64,000 nt of DNA from Dryococelus australis (Eukaryota; Arthropoda; Insecta; Phasmatodea; Phasmatidae), in the NCBI GenBank assembly GCA_029891345.1, contig CM056997.1, positions 220,410,172 through 220,474,171 of the forward strand, in the 5' to 3' direction. The notes under the pieces are model-generated. The model was not told the origin of the DNA. It was given only the letters and a program-made list of their open reading frames with translations, and ran no database searches. Position numbers and translations under genes: made by a program. Positions 33,637-43,860 of this stretch are shown in pieces. Each line of letters begins with the position of its first letter. Position 1 is the first letter of the stretch.

Positions 33637-34379
33637 ATGTATAAAGTCTGTACGGGATTCCTACATACAGGAATGAAAGAAAATATAATGTGCAAAGAAG
33701 AATGGTTGTGTTCGTGTGTTGCTGTAAACAACACATCCATCAAATATGAAATGATGAATTACAATGCCGTATATTTTCCCATGTCCGTCGACGATGAGGC
33801 AGTGAACAACGCAGTCAACATATCAGTCAAAGAGGAGGCTATGGATAATGCAGTCAACACATCAGTTAAAGACAAGGCAGTGGACGCTGTGGTGATGGAC
33901 CACACAGTCGCAACGAGGTTATGGCTCACACAACCAACAAGGAGGTGATGGATCAGACAGAGGACAATGCAGTCAACAGGGAGATAATGGATCAGGTTGT
34001 GGACAATGCATTCAACACATCAGTCAAAGACAAGGCTATGGAAAATTCAGTGAACTCATTCTTAAACAGTAAGGTTGGGGATAACGCAGTCAACCCATCA
34101 GTCAAAGATGAGGCTATGGATAATGCAGTCGACATGTTCCTCTACAGCGAGGTTGGTGACAACACAGTCAACAAGTCTGTCAACAGTGAGGCTGTGGACA
34201 ATACAGTCAACACATCCTTCAACAGCGAGGTTGGTGACAATGCAGTCAACACATCTGTCAACAACAAGGCTGTGGACAATGCACTCAACACATTCCTCAA
34301 AAGCAGGCTGTGGATGATGCAATCAACAGCGAGGTTGGAAACAATGCAATCTTTTTTTACAGACATGAAAATAAGTTAA
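33637..34379 (+). CDS. Acidic protein made of 13-residue repeats (two frames)
   Basis: A frame from ATG 33637 (103 codons) and a second frame 33921-34379 (152 codons) overlap by 28 bp and probably represent one product split by a single frameshift near 33905-33925. From about 33780 both encode repeats of about 13 residues built on D-N-A-V-N-T-S-V-N-S-E-A-V, so the DNA repeats about every 39 bp. No signal peptide or catalytic motif is seen. The ending is poorly repeated. It is preceded by a TATA-like box and resembles the open frame at 41798-42229 in composition (FNT.VN.EEV-type words). Function unknown. It may be a fast-evolving viral or host secreted or structural repeat protein. Confidence 0.4.
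33780..34330. repeat. 39-bp degenerate coding repeat
   Basis: GCAGTCAACAC-type words recur at about 34087, 34126, 34165, 34204, 34243 and 34282, 39 bp apart. More diverged members lie upstream from 33806. The repeat keeps frames open on both strands, so the minus-strand frames at 34098-34366 are shadows. Confidence 0.85.
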
Positions 34380-34634
34380 TCAAATGGTATCTTTACAATA
34401 AAAATGTATAACATATATATTATTAACCAGGTTATACGAACTGGTTTATCTAATGGGTAGTCAAACTAAGTAACATTCAAAATTTTAATTTGAAAAAGAA
34501 TCTCATATGTATAATATCTTTATAAAATCAAATAAAATGAATTATTAAAAAAAAAGTGCTTATTTTATTTTTACATCTTATTTTACATCATCTATGAATC
34601 ACTTGTTGTAAATGACACATTCGTTCAATTCTTT

Positions 34635-37600
34635 TTAAAATCTCCCATTTATAATATCCAAAAGTATTTTCTTTCTTGTTAGATAAAATTCATAACTTTC
34701 AAACCATTTTTTTTTAAACAATTCATTGACTGTTTTTGTGTATGTTTTTATGGAAGTCTGGGGCATGGCTGCATTCAAAATTTGCATGCATGACTTTGGC
34801 GTAATTGCATAGATATTAACCATATTGAAGCTGATACATTTCGGGCCATGACGCGTTGTTTATTTTTTGCCTCTGCGGTAAATTGGAATACTTTTCCAAA
34901 GTCAAGTACTGACAAGATCCTGACAATCTTCAGGATCACCCAAGAGCATTGTTTTCTTATGGCCAATGTAGGAAGAACCGAGACCATCAATGTATATCTT
35001 TGACGTGCAGACGAGTTTTTGAGCCTAACCAACTTTACATTTTCGTACAATTCCATCTGTTCTACTAAATAGAGGTATTGTAAATGGCAAAAAAAAGAAA
35101 ATGGTTTCAAAATTGATGAATTTCTTAAATTTATAACAGTTTTTCATCTTCGCAAAGAAGAAGGTAAGTGCAGTGACATAGTTGTAGATTTGTTTCACGA
35201 AATGCTATGCATTGCGCTCGTAAAATCTATGAACAATAGAAAAATGTTTCAACACATCTTGGTTCGGATTACTGCAAAATACACCGTAATCAATCAGTTT
35301 TGTCAAATGCAGTACTTTTTCTTCACTAGTGAAATGGATGCGAGTGTCTCAGTGCCTTCAAGAACGACGCCCCTTCCATTGATTGTGTTAATTTCCTCGT
35401 TTATGAGTTCGATAAAACTTTTACTGTCCAATTTCAAAATATTTGTAAACTGGTACTCATCGGTATCTGCATCAAAGACCATTTCGCGATACTCTCGCGG
35501 AATTTTGTGAACAACCCCATGGAGTTTCGTCTCGGTTTTTTATTTGCTTCCAGATTAGAGTAGGTATCGATGGCCTCTTGGCGAATTAAATATACCAACT
35601 GCATGAGCTTCTCTTCGGTGAGGTTATTTATCGTTTCTTTGTGGTTGTGAATTTCCTGTAGTAGATATAGTACAGGTGTAATTCGACATAAATGTACGAG
35701 ATGTTTCTGTGCAAACAACATTGTGCTTATTGCTATGGGAATGCTGACAAACTTGAAAGATAGTGCCAAAAATTCGTATGTTGAGTTGACCGTAATTTTA
35801 TGCGAAAGTTGCTTTGCATCCAACAGCAAGTACTCCAGGTTCATGTCTTGAATCCTTTCTTCAGAGACTTCGTTTTTTTTTTTTGTTTGCATTTCAGACT
35901 TTAGAGATTTTATTTGTTTCTTTACAGTTTTCTATGGTCGAGTGAAGACTCTATAAAGTTTATAGTTAATATAGTTTTGGCATGTTAGAGTAAACGAATC
36001 AGAATGGAAGTATCGCCAGCCAACGAGTCTAGTTCGGTGACAGGAAGTATCATCTTCCCGATAGGCTGGCAGGAATACATAAGGTTTACAAATTCCACAT
36101 ACTTTTGGTCTGTCTTCCGTCACATACAGAGCAATTACATCATTTCTCAGCATTTCATCAAACACGTCGTGGGATATCAGAGCATTTTCAAAAACTAGAT
36201 TCAATGCTTTGATGCAGCAGCAGCTGACTCGATCTGGAAAGTCGTATGTTGATGATGTTTGGGTAGAAACTATTGACGTCATATTGAATAACATTCCAAA
36301 AAGGACTGTGGTCCGCAAATGCTACACTTCCAGGATATTCTTTTTTCATGTACTTGAACTTTGGTTTGGTGTAAATTGGTCTAATGTCCACCACGGAATT
36401 TCATTTGGCGAGCGACATACATTTCATTAACACGAAATCATTGCTCTGGTATCCCGGTAACATACCGAAAGATAGCGCATGATACAGGAATGCGTTCGCG
36501 ATCCGGCGAGAAATGACACTCTTCGAGACCCCAGTTAAAGAGATTGGCCAATTGGTTGGTGAAAATTGCCAAATTAAACTTGTTGTTAAGTCAGACCACG
36601 GTCACACAATCCCCCTCGCTGTAAATTAAACCATGTTCCATGCAGTAGAAAACGGTAGAGTCTGTGTGTTTCACCTGTACGTTGACGCCAAATGCTACAT
36701 CCTATGTACTTGGTGTGACACACTTGCATGTTTGTGTACTGAGCGTTCAAATCATCAAACTTTTCATTGTTGTAGGGCTCAATGTGGAAGATATTTCTCA
36801 TGTGTTTGTCTCGAAACTTCTCGTTTGAAATAGTGTCATCGAGAATATAATACATTCGCTTGAGCACAGAGTTCAAATAGATTTTTCTTAACTTTTGGCT
36901 CTGGTAGTTTTTAGACAGGTTCCCCAATGACAAATTACCACTTGCCAATGCATTTTTTTTCAAGGTTGTCAACGTATCGTATATGATACCATCGTGGTGA
37001 AAACGAATGAGTGGGCACGTGGCTAATTTTCCGAGGGTTACAAATGCTTTTATTTCGTATTGCATTTTGAGAACCCGCAAGCGAGCCAATAGGAATTTCA
37101 AATCGTATTCGATAACGTTATGGCTGACGAAATAATGTGGGTAATTTTGGCAACCCGTTAGCATTTTCAGCAAGTATCCCTGACTATACCAAAAGAGAAA
37201 ATTAGTAATGAGATCCTCTTCATGAGAGAAGCCTTGGATCCAAATACATTTCACTGACAGTCTTTCGTATTTATTTCGCATTTCCGCGTCGAAATCATCA
37301 GGCATGCCGCAACATTTTAGTTATAAAATTATACTAACCTATACATCCAGATACTCGCAATAGAGCACAAACATGAGCAGTTTTTCTGGAGCGAGACCCC
37401 CCCCCCCCCAGGGGCAAGTCCTCCAAATTATCCACACCCTTCTCAATGTCGAAGCTTATGACAGGAATGTACTTGTAAAGGTGTGTGTATTTGTAAGATG
37501 TATGCAGGATCAGATGCTTAGACTCAGTAACTGTGTACACACCATTTGCACGAAATATGTTTTCCACCATGAGATTACCGACTCCATGCTTCGGTCTGTG

Positions 37601-37960
37601 AAATTTGAATTTTGCAAGTTGATTTATTTTGATGGATGAATTTTACTACACTCCCTCTGAAGTTACATCATTGATGTACAATGACATTTGCAATAGGAAA
37701 TGCACATCATTCGACAGGATGGCAAAGTGATATATATTATTTTTTAGAATAATTTTCCGCTTGATATGTTTAGACGGTGTTCAAGTTATTCAAGGTGAGA
37801 AATTCAATTTTCACCAAATGATACGAAACGTACAATATGCTCGCAGCATTCTGAGTTAAAATTTCCAGCAGCAAGTTTGAATTAGTTTCCAGTGATATTG
37901 CCGTGTCTACGATTGAATCGATATACGGTTCGTATGGCTCAATCAGCAGCTGGCACATTT
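34635..37960 (-). pseudogene. Family B DNA polymerase remnant
   Basis: This replication polymerase gene is read on the minus strand in several frames. N-terminal sequence lies near 37960-37770. The exonuclease I motif (FDIE) is at 37442-37453, and exonuclease II (SHNVIEYDLKFLLARL) is at about 37081-37130, in the 239-codon open piece 37305-36586. Polymerase motif A (YDVNSFYPNII) is at 36251-36283. Motif B (KITVNSTYEF) is at 35770-35799, with the usual glycine after NSxY replaced by glutamate. A probable motif C (DADTDEY) is near 35455-35475, and a SKIYIDG stretch near 35000 may be the KKxY element. The full span of about 1,100 codons fits the family. It belongs to large DNA viruses of eukaryotes, since a primase-helicase lies in the same island. 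A 13-C run (37397-37409) lies inside the exonuclease region. Many stops and shifts show it is dead. Confidence 0.75.
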
Positions 37961-38143
37961 CTTATTTCATGTTTTCAGCGACTAAAAGGTATATCGAGAG
38001 GGGGTAAGTCAAGATTTCATTTTTATATCGATTCCCACCACGTTTTTCTGATTGTACATGAAAGATCGCAATATAAATATTTTATTTTGTAGATTTAATA
38101 ACATGGAGGGCAAAAATTGTTTGTTAAATAAGAACCTTTAGTC
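37640..38143. other. Region between the polymerase and a divergent plus-strand gene
   Basis: The polymerase reads leftward from about 37960 and the next gene reads rightward from 38144, leaving roughly 180 bp of clearly noncoding AT-rich DNA. A divergent promoter is expected here but no clear TATA pair is visible. Confidence 0.3.
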
Positions 38144-38935
38144 ATGGCTGACAAACGTAGTTTTACGATGACCAGAGTATTGGAAATGTTCAAAAATATC
38201 CACAACGATCGGGAAATGCAAACTTTGGACGAATTTAAATGGTTTTACATGTATTTTGGCCATGGTCTCTTCTAATACATCTACACATGCAAAAATGATG
38301 ATGATAGAGATTCAGAAGAAGATTTCGAGGAGGATTTTGATACTGATCTTAATAACAATACTTACATTCCGTTAAAGTTTAAAGATTTTCGGGCCAAGAT
38401 CCCAAACACACTCGACGACTATCTATACATCAAACAACTGTCTTGCTCCAACAACTACTACTTTCATAGAAAAGACCATCGAAGGAACAACGACTATTTA
38501 TATACCTAGTTGTGAACTAAAACAAAAAATAATGTATCATGTATCCTTTGAAGAAAGAAACAAAATTGACGTCCAACATCGGCTTTCGCTAACGTGCAAG
38601 TACAAAAATGCTATTCATGAGTCATCACACGGCTGCTCCCAGATTTATGATTCTTATTAATCCACAATGGAACACACATATCATTCGATGGGAATGACGA
38701 GGTACAAGGACGGCACTTCTCTATTCACGAAATTGAAATTAAACAATGCATTTGTATACGAATGTAATCGCAACTCTATTCGAGGATCGGTCAAAGTATC
38801 AATGCCGTCTAATGCCCTATCTTTGAACGAATACTTTACATCATCATTGAGATGTGGCAATTTAGTTCATACCCTACTCCAAGCGGATGATTACATATAC
38901 AGCCACTTTAAGAGTACATTAGTGCACAAAATTTA
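38144..38935 (+). pseudogene. Plus-strand viral-block gene, about 260 codons, unknown
   Basis: ATG 38144 opens MADKRSFTMTRVLEMFKNI and meets a stop near 38275. The same frame then goes on with an acidic stretch (DSEEDFEEDFDTD) to about 38505. After a frame change, further coding sequence reaches the open piece 38667-38936 (89 codons; IRGSVKVSMPSNALSLNEYF). It ends at a stop at 38933-38936. Only two or three lesions separate the pieces. The product has no motif I recognise. It faces away from the polymerase and is followed closely by another plus-strand remnant. Confidence 0.4.
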
Positions 38936-38959
38936 ACCGATGTATAATTTGTACCTAAA

Positions 38960-39483
38960 TTAGAAAATTTTGATACTCTGTTTTTCAGACCAACTCTTTT
39001 CACTCTTGCTGTAGAAGAATATGCCGCTTGTTGGAGAAGTGCATTATTTCACTTGCTCGATATTTATACAGGAAATATGAAAACCGAGATGACAACATCT
39101 GTAAAAACAAAAACTGCTACGTCGTGCGGTATAAGAAATTTGTCAAACGACCTCTTCATAATTTGGCATGTTCAATCAAGAGTAATAGAGCACACACTTT
39201 GCCAAATACATGTGACATCCAATGTGTTCGTGTTACCATAAATTTCGGTACAACAGGACGAATAATCACTTCTCCAAATTCATCTAATCATGAATGCGAT
39301 TTGTAATCGTGTTTTACAAACTCAGATAGAAAGTTTGGAGAAAAGGATACGTTCAAAATATACGAACATTCTTGTTATTTCGAACCTCATATGATACGGG
39401 CTTTTTACAATGGGTTTGGCCATTCCAATAAAATGCATACTGTATTTTGCTTGCCAACATTTTATAAAATTCAGTTTGGATGA
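38960..39483 (+). pseudogene. Plus-strand gene containing copy B of the dispersed repeat
   Basis: Coding-like sequence begins near 38985 (RPTLFTLAVEEYAACWRSAL) and shifts frame into the open piece 39028-39306. It reads through one stop (39304-39306) and stays in frame to a terminal stop at 39481-39483. Cysteine and histidine are frequent (HECDL, SCFTNSD, YEHSCYF). The part from 39157 is the one repeated, inverted, at 30430-30730. Similar residues kept in both copies suggest the shared segment was once protein-coding. Function unknown. Confidence 0.4.
39157..39450 (+). repeat. Dispersed coding-derived repeat, copy B
   Basis: This is the counterpart of the inverted copy at 30430-30730, about 80% alike by eye over 290 bp. 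It lies 8.7 kb away in opposite orientation and is embedded in a plus-strand gene remnant. Confidence 0.65.
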
Positions 39484-39792
39484 TGGGTTTAAACACTTTA
39501 TACAAATACAAACGCGACAGATGAGTCTGTTATTCCTTAAAGGTAATGGAAGAAATTAAAAACAATTTATCTTATATACAGAATTTATTTTCAAATTTAC
39601 ATCAATATAAGTAAATACATATATAATATAAGAGATTACAAATTGATCAACTAATTTTTTTTAAATATATAAATCATTAGCAACCTCAGATTTCACAAAT
39701 ATTATAAAATGAGTATGGGGATACACCGCTCCATGATATTTAATTTTAATGAGGGGTTCAATAAAACAAATAAAATAAAAAATAGCTATTTT

Positions 39793-40903
39793 CTAAGCAA
39801 TTAAAACATTTCTTCTCCCATGCCACCCCCCTAACCGGCGCACACACACACACACAATCCCTTCATGGCTCTGATTTATCAAGGAGCTGCTGTTGGGGTT
39901 GTGGTAGAGACTGATGTGGCGGAGGGATGGGGGAGTGTGGGGGGGAACTGGTGCTGCTGGGTGAGAGGTTGACAATACTGGAGCGGCTGCTGGGTGAGAG
40001 TTTGGGGCCGCTGGAGCTGCTGTTGGGTGAGAGGTTTGGGACCTGGTGCTGCTGCTAGGCAAAAGGTTGGGGTCGCTGGAGCTATTGCTGGGCGAGATGT
40101 TGGGGCCGCTAGAGCTGCTGCTGGGTAAGAGGTTTGGGTGCTGGAGCTGCTGCAGGGGGAAAAGGTTGGATCTACTGGAGCTGTTGCTGTGCGGGAGGCA
40201 GGTGCCGCTGGTGCTTCTGCTGGGCGAGAGGTTTGGGCTGCTGGAACTGCGGCTGGGCGATAGGTTGGGGCCACAGGAGCTGTTGCTCGGCGAGAGTTTG
40301 GGGATGCAGGAGCTACTGCTGGGTGAGGGGTTGGGGCCACAGGAGCTGCTGTTGGGTGAGAAATTTGAGCTGCTGGAGCTACTGCTGGGCAATAGGTTGG
40401 GGCCACTGGAGTTGCTGCTGGGTAAGAGGTTTGAGCTGCTGGAGCTGCTGCAGAGGAAAGAGGTTGGGGCCTTTGGATCTGCTGATGGCCGAGAGGTTTG
40501 GGCCACTGGAGCTGCTGCTGGACGAGAGTTTTGAGCTGCTGCTGGGAAAGAGGTTAGGGCCACTGAAGCTGCTGCTGGGCGAGAGGTTGGGGCCGCTGGG
40601 GCTGCTGTTGGGCGAGAGGTTTGACCACTGCAGCTTCTTCTGGGCGAGAGGTTTGGGCCGCTGGAACTGCTGCCGGGCGAGAGGTTCGGGCCACTGGAGA
40701 TGCTACTGGAAGAGAGGATTGGGCCGCTGGAGCTGCTGCCGGGCGTGAAGTTTGTGCCGTTGGTACTACTACTGTGTGATAGGCTCTTGTGGTTTGGCAA
40801 GGGACAGCCATTGCAATTGTAAGAGGAGCCACCACATCACTGGCTATTTGGCTTGCCAGCTTCTCTCTCTGGCCCTCTGCCCGAGCATTAGTTTGTGAAC
40901 ATG
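39793..40903 (-). CDS. Serine/proline-rich repeat reading frame of unknown nature
   Basis: Two minus-strand frames (39793-40800, 335 codons; and 40554-40903 from an upstream non-repeat part) cross a 33-bp repeat. The longer frame reads mostly LSPSSSSSGPN-like 11-residue units. The non-repeat part reads GQREKLASQIASDVVAPLTI and begins right after a pyrimidine tract ending in CAG (near 40903 on the minus strand), a good splice-acceptor form, so it may be a 3' exon of a host gene. The repeat keeps several frames open on both strands, including two of 162 and 204 codons on the plus strand, so the coding frame cannot be proven. No domain is seen. Confidence 0.3.
39900..40790. repeat. 33-bp GC-rich minisatellite, about 27 copies
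   Basis: Units like GTTGGGGCCGCTGGAGCTGCTGCTGGGCGAGAG recur every 33 bp, with a few units of altered length. It is the most G+C-rich part of the window apart from 340-780. A short (CA)n tract lies just left of it at 39840-39856. Confidence 0.9.
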
Positions 40904-40909
40904 CTGTGA

Positions 40910-41620
40910 AAAAAAATCATGTTACACAAAAATAAAAAAAATAACACTCTAAAAATTAATAATTTTATATCTTAGCTTTTTTTCCTTCGCCTCAAGTGAA
41001 AGCAGACTCTTAACTTTTTTTCCAAAACTTGCATGTCTACATAATGTTACATTGACAGCATTTTGACTTTACTTTGTGTCATTTTTTACTATTTCTTTTT
41101 TGTGAAGTTTTATATTTGTGACCCTTTATACTCCTTAACCAACACCTTCCCTATTTTATTTTAACTTCTACAATTTTTCTAATTTCTTTGTAGCTTCAGT
41201 ATATTTAGTCAACAACAGTTTAATTCCTTTTTTTGCATTACAATGGTTTGAAAGCCTATCAAAAAGTCTTTTAATTTTTCCTCCAGTCCCTCTAATAGTC
41301 CTTCTAACTCTAACTTTTTCTTTCCAACAACAATGACGCTAGACCAAAGTGTGTGGTGTTTATATACGCACCAAGTAAATATTTTATTTCGTATTTCATG
41401 GTAGTGGAGGCGCGGAAGGGATTACTCTATAAGTGAGTGTGTGTTTTTATTTTCTACATCACTATCTGAAAGCACTCATTCGTTCATGTTTTTTTAAAAA
41501 TCAGTTTATCTAGTATACATTCGCTCATGCAAAGCCATGACTAATGTTCGTACATGTGCCAGGTGTGATGACTGGCCTACATTACTCAACTTGCTCTAAT
41601 GACTTTTATTTTTCCCCCTA
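40910..41620. other. No gene seen
   Basis: T-rich DNA with no coding frame. It separates the 33-bp repeat from the acidic repeat frame at 41.8 kb. Confidence 0.5.
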
Positions 41621-41629
41621 GTGCTCTGG

Positions 41630-41700
41630 GTAGGAGCCAGAGTTTTTTCTCCTAGCGTCCTGGTAGGAGCCAGAGTACATAAACAACGGACCTCACGACG
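41630..41700 (+). promoter_or_regulatory. Possible promoter of the 41.8-kb frame
   Basis: GGTAGGAGCCAGAG occurs twice here (about 41629-41642 and 41661-41674), followed by TACATAAAC (41676-41684), a weak TATA-like sequence, about 115 bp before the ATG at 41798. The downstream words CTCACGACGAGCAACATCAG resemble CTCGAACATCAGGAGTCAG after the TATA box at 33424. Confidence 0.25.
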
Positions 41701-41797
41701 AGCAACATCAGATGGCTAAAAGGTGTAGCCAGACAGGTGATTACTTGATGTAGAAAGGTGCGCCAGGATCGTCGAGAGTGGGGCCTCGTCGAAGAAC

Positions 41798-42229
41798 ATG
41801 TTCTTTGAATTCGACTTCACGACACCCGATTTTGAAGATATCCTCAAACTTGACGCAGAAGATGTTATTCCCTTCAGCTTCGAAGATGACACATCCTTCA
41901 ACACCGGGGTCAATGCAGAGGAGGTCAACACCAAAGAGGCCACGATTGCGGAAGGAGGAGGTATGTTCATCAACACTGATGCCACATTCTGCAACACAAA
42001 GGAGATCCTCGATGTCGAAGATGCCATCGTATTCTTGGCATTGAAGACAATTTCCTCTGATGCTGAAGATATCTTCTTCTTCACAGAGGAGAAGAAAGCA
42101 GAAGAACAATCCATTTTCTCCTTCACAGAGGCAAAACAGTCTGTCATTTCCGGAGAAGAGGAGAAGAGGACAGAAGTGCATTCCATATTCTCCTTCACAG
42201 AGGAAAAACAATCTGTCATCTCCAGATAA
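41798..42229 (+). CDS. Acidic repeat-like protein (143 codons), intact frame
   Basis: An uninterrupted plus-strand frame starts at ATG 41798 (MFFEFDFTTPDFEDILKLDA). It is rich in D, E, F, S and T, with duplicated words IFSFTEAKQSVIS and IFSFTEEKQSVIS near the end. It resembles the repeat protein at 33637-34379 in words such as SFNTGVNAEEVNTKEA. AATAAA-like sequence lies downstream near 42525. Two minus-strand frames also cover this DNA (41741-42274, continuing in the same frame to 42499 through one stop; and 41716-42219), so coding strand is uncertain. The plus strand is preferred because of the similarity to the other acidic frame and the TATA-like upstream element. No function can be assigned. 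Confidence 0.35.
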   Translation: MFFEFDFTTPDFEDILKLDAEDVIPFSFEDDTSFNTGVNAEEVNTKEATIAEGGGMFINTDATFCNTKEILDVEDAIVFLALKTISSDAEDIFFFTEEKKAEEQSIFSFTEAKQSVISGEEEKRTEVHSIFSFTEEKQSVISR

Positions 42230-42234
42230 GAGTA

Positions 42235-42375
42235 AAGGGTCTCTTAAGTCCACAGAGTATGTCTCCAAGTCCACAGAGTAGATCTCCTAGTCCTCAGAGT
42301 AGAAGGTCTCCAAGACCGCAGAGTAGAAGGTCTCCAAGTACACAGAGTAGATCTCCCAGTCTGCAGAGTCTGCAC
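42235..42375. repeat. 21/24-bp short tandem repeat
   Basis: TCTCCAAGTCCACAGAGTAGA-type units of 21 or 24 bp recur five to six times just after the acidic frame. In one plus frame they read as serine/arginine/proline-rich sequence. Confidence 0.75.
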
Positions 42376-42556
42376 TAACTAAGGTGTCTGCACCAACTAT
42401 GGGGATGTTTCGATCAATGGCGTTGATTCCGCACATATCTTTGTTGCCATTGCCGCCACCAGGGATTTCATTTATTTTTAAAACTACATAATTTAACAAT
42501 ATAACTGTAAATATCGTAACAATTGATAATAAAAATAAATAGTTATTTTTTTCAAC

Positions 42557-42720
42557 AGTGTTTCATTTCTATATTCCATAATAAGACGCATTAATTTATT
42601 TTACAGCTAATATTATTGATTATTATAGTTGTGTTTTCAATAGTGTTTCATTTCTATATTCCATAATAAGATGTATTAATTTATTTTACAGCTAATATTA
42701 TTGATTATTATAGTTGTGTT
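42557..42720. repeat. 85-bp tandem duplication
   Basis: AGTGTTTCATTTCTATATTC starts at 42557 and again at 42642. The two copies are nearly identical (GACGCATT versus GATGTATT). It is a recent local duplication in noncoding AT-rich DNA. Confidence 0.9.
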
Positions 42721-42785
42721 GGTTTTAATAACTGAAAATATTTAAATACTCCTAGACAAGAACATTTTGTGAAACCTTTAGAGAT

Positions 42786-43860
42786 ATGTCATCAGTCCCC
42801 ACCACCATTACCACTTTCATCACTTCAGTAGTCTCCAGCAACCGAATATAATTTCAGCCATAAAATATCTATTTATTTTGGTTTCGGGAATATCTTTGTA
42901 ACCCTTCATTGGGTCAATTTCTGTTTTAATTGTAATGCAAAGTCTTTTGACAAATTTAAATGGAAAGAGCTTTCGCGAAAATCGTACGTAAATTTTAATT
43001 TTACCAGTACAAAACAAGACACGCTCTCTTTTGCATTTGAGGACATTTCAGTAAAGCTACTCAATTTATACAAAAATGATTATGTTATATATTTTGCCCT
43101 AGTTAACATCCTTGACGAGTCAAAGCGGACTTAGAATCCCGCCTTTACGATAGTTCTAAATATTGGCAAACAACTCGCTATGGATGTGGCTCGAGACATG
43201 GCGACTCCTCTCTTCAAGAGTGCCGTGTTCTTTGTAATAGAAAAACAGAGCAATATGGATCCTTTGATGGAAATTTTACGAATGAATAACGTGTTTACAC
43301 ATTTTGACTATAAGAAATACGATAGCTTGGTGTGCCTACACTCAACTTTGGCTACTTTAAAGTGTCAGTCGGCGAGAACAGAATGTCATTTGAGTTTTGC
43401 GGTGGCGGCCGGGTCTTGCTGGAAACTGTAATCGTAAAACCTTCAGCTCCCTTGTATGACGAAAGTGATGAGAGCGGTGATATGGGTAGTGTAAAGGATG
43501 GTACTTCTATTTGATTTGATAATGATTCTGAGATTGCTATACAAGACAAAAAACCAACAAAAATAAAAACTGACAATTCCAAAGTCGAAAAATTCTCAAA
43601 GATGTGTTGGGCCACGATTAAAAGAATGATATTTCGTCAACTTTTTTGTAAATTGAATATTACAAACAGGTGGCAAATAGACTAGATGGTATGAACGAGT
43701 CTATAGATTTCACCTTAAACAACTTGTACTCTAACGAATTTAAGGAAAATATTTTATTAAAGACGAGTGTACGGATTTGGAAATTGATACTTTTCTCAAT
43801 GAAGTCCAGTGAAACAAACAAACGTTGCACGAAATCGTCAAACTAAAACAAAAGTAGAAA
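42786..43860 (+). pseudogene. Plus-strand viral-block gene, about 350 codons, lightly damaged
   Basis: ATG 42786 opens a short frame that shifts once near 42840. From there one frame runs to about 43360 with a single stop at 43132-43134. It reads many phenylalanine- and asparagine-rich segments, such as IYFGFGNIFVTLHWVNFC and SYVNFNFTSTKQDTLSF, suggestive of a beta-rich protein. A shift near 43350 leads to the frame of 43332-43514 (VSVGENRMSFEFCGGGRV) with an acidic tail, continuing past a stop to about 43600. Later fragments to 43860 (LDGMNESIDFTLNNLYSNEF) look helical. I do not recognise the family. It is one of the best preserved genes in the island. Confidence 0.45.

Noticed and set aside
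34098-34366. Minus-strand 74-codon frames
   Set aside because: Shadows of the 39-bp coding repeat on the plus strand.
34635-37960. Protein-primed (polinton-type) DNA polymerase
   Set aside because: Motifs fit family B in general. A primase-helicase in the same island favours a polymerase primed by RNA, and no integrase, ATPase or polinton capsid gene was seen. The question needs a tree.
40046-40748. Plus-strand frames of 162 and 204 codons rich in LLLG or CCW units
   Set aside because: They arise from the 33-bp repeat and have no non-repeat extension.
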